NCBI GenBank assembly: GCA_934621605.1
Contig: CAKTUZ010000005.1
Location: 1-64,000, forward strand
Length of the DNA: 64,000 nt
Reading direction: 5' to 3'
Source: an uncultured bacterium
Lineage (GTDB): Bacteria; Vulcanimicrobiota; Xenobia; Xenobiales; Xenobiaceae
Of this stretch, positions 63,992 through 64,000 are shown piece by piece. Position numbers and translations under genes: made by a program. The notes beneath the pieces are model-generated. The model did no database searches and was not told the origin of the DNA. It saw nothing but the letters and a program-made list of their open reading frames with translations. Every line of letters starts with the position of its first letter. The first letter of the stretch is position 1.

Positions 63992-64000
63992 AATTAAACT

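Overview
The window comes from a diderm (outer-membrane) bacterium of intermediate GC that is not a typical proteobacterium. It carries an S-layer-homology porin (an SLH domain, a coiled coil and a beta-barrel), an MCE/MlaD protein, lipoproteins with classical lipoboxes, and type II secretion pseudopilins. SLH porins of this kind (OmpM-like) are known from Negativicutes, Cyanobacteria and relatives, Synergistota and similar lineages. The partner-switching module and the sugar PTS suggest a fermentative, possibly host-associated lineage. I cannot fix the phylum from sequence alone. Shine-Dalgarno sites are canonical (AAGGAG), and strong rho-independent terminators separate most units.

Layout. 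0-2 kb: a decayed AlbA/AAA-4-type gene and a HicAB toxin-antitoxin pair. 2-10 kb: SLH porin, RNase Z-like hydrolase, prfB with a +1 recoding site, secA. 10-16 kb, minus strand: a compact rSAM / ATP-grasp / MFS operon that looks biosynthetic, then a methyltransferase / GT2 / DsrE operon. 16-19 kb: a two-TM sensor-like protein, tlyA, mlaD. 19-24 kb: a complete glucose PTS in two overlapping genes (EIIA-HPr-EI and EIICB plus a degenerate second EIIB); its leader can fold into two exclusive hairpins, one hiding the ribosome site. 24-30 kb: glutamate dehydrogenase, a large PPDK_N protein, a duplicated SMR-type transporter. 30-32 kb: a restriction-modification pair. 32-41 kb, mostly minus strand: hisS, small exported proteins, ugd, an AMIN/phosphodiester-glycosidase protein, UPF0173, UPF0158, ispF.

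42-57 kb is one coherent surface block. It holds a STAS antagonist and a phosphatase/kinase switch protein, gspC, a helical-repeat exported protein, gspI-J-K, and four paralogous lipoproteins of about 480-560 residues that are plausible secretion substrates. GspD/E/F/G are not in the window, so that machinery must lie elsewhere.

The most interesting small system is at 57.0-58.2 kb: a 30-codon gene ending in Cys-Val-Cys-Trp-Val-Lys-Ala, translationally coupled to a radical SAM/SPASM enzyme, which is the layout of an undescribed RiPP. At the right edge, an enoyl-CoA hydratase overlaps a type III polyketide synthase of the DpgA (3,5-dihydroxyphenylacetyl-CoA synthase) family, pointing to a second natural-product pathway that continues past the window.
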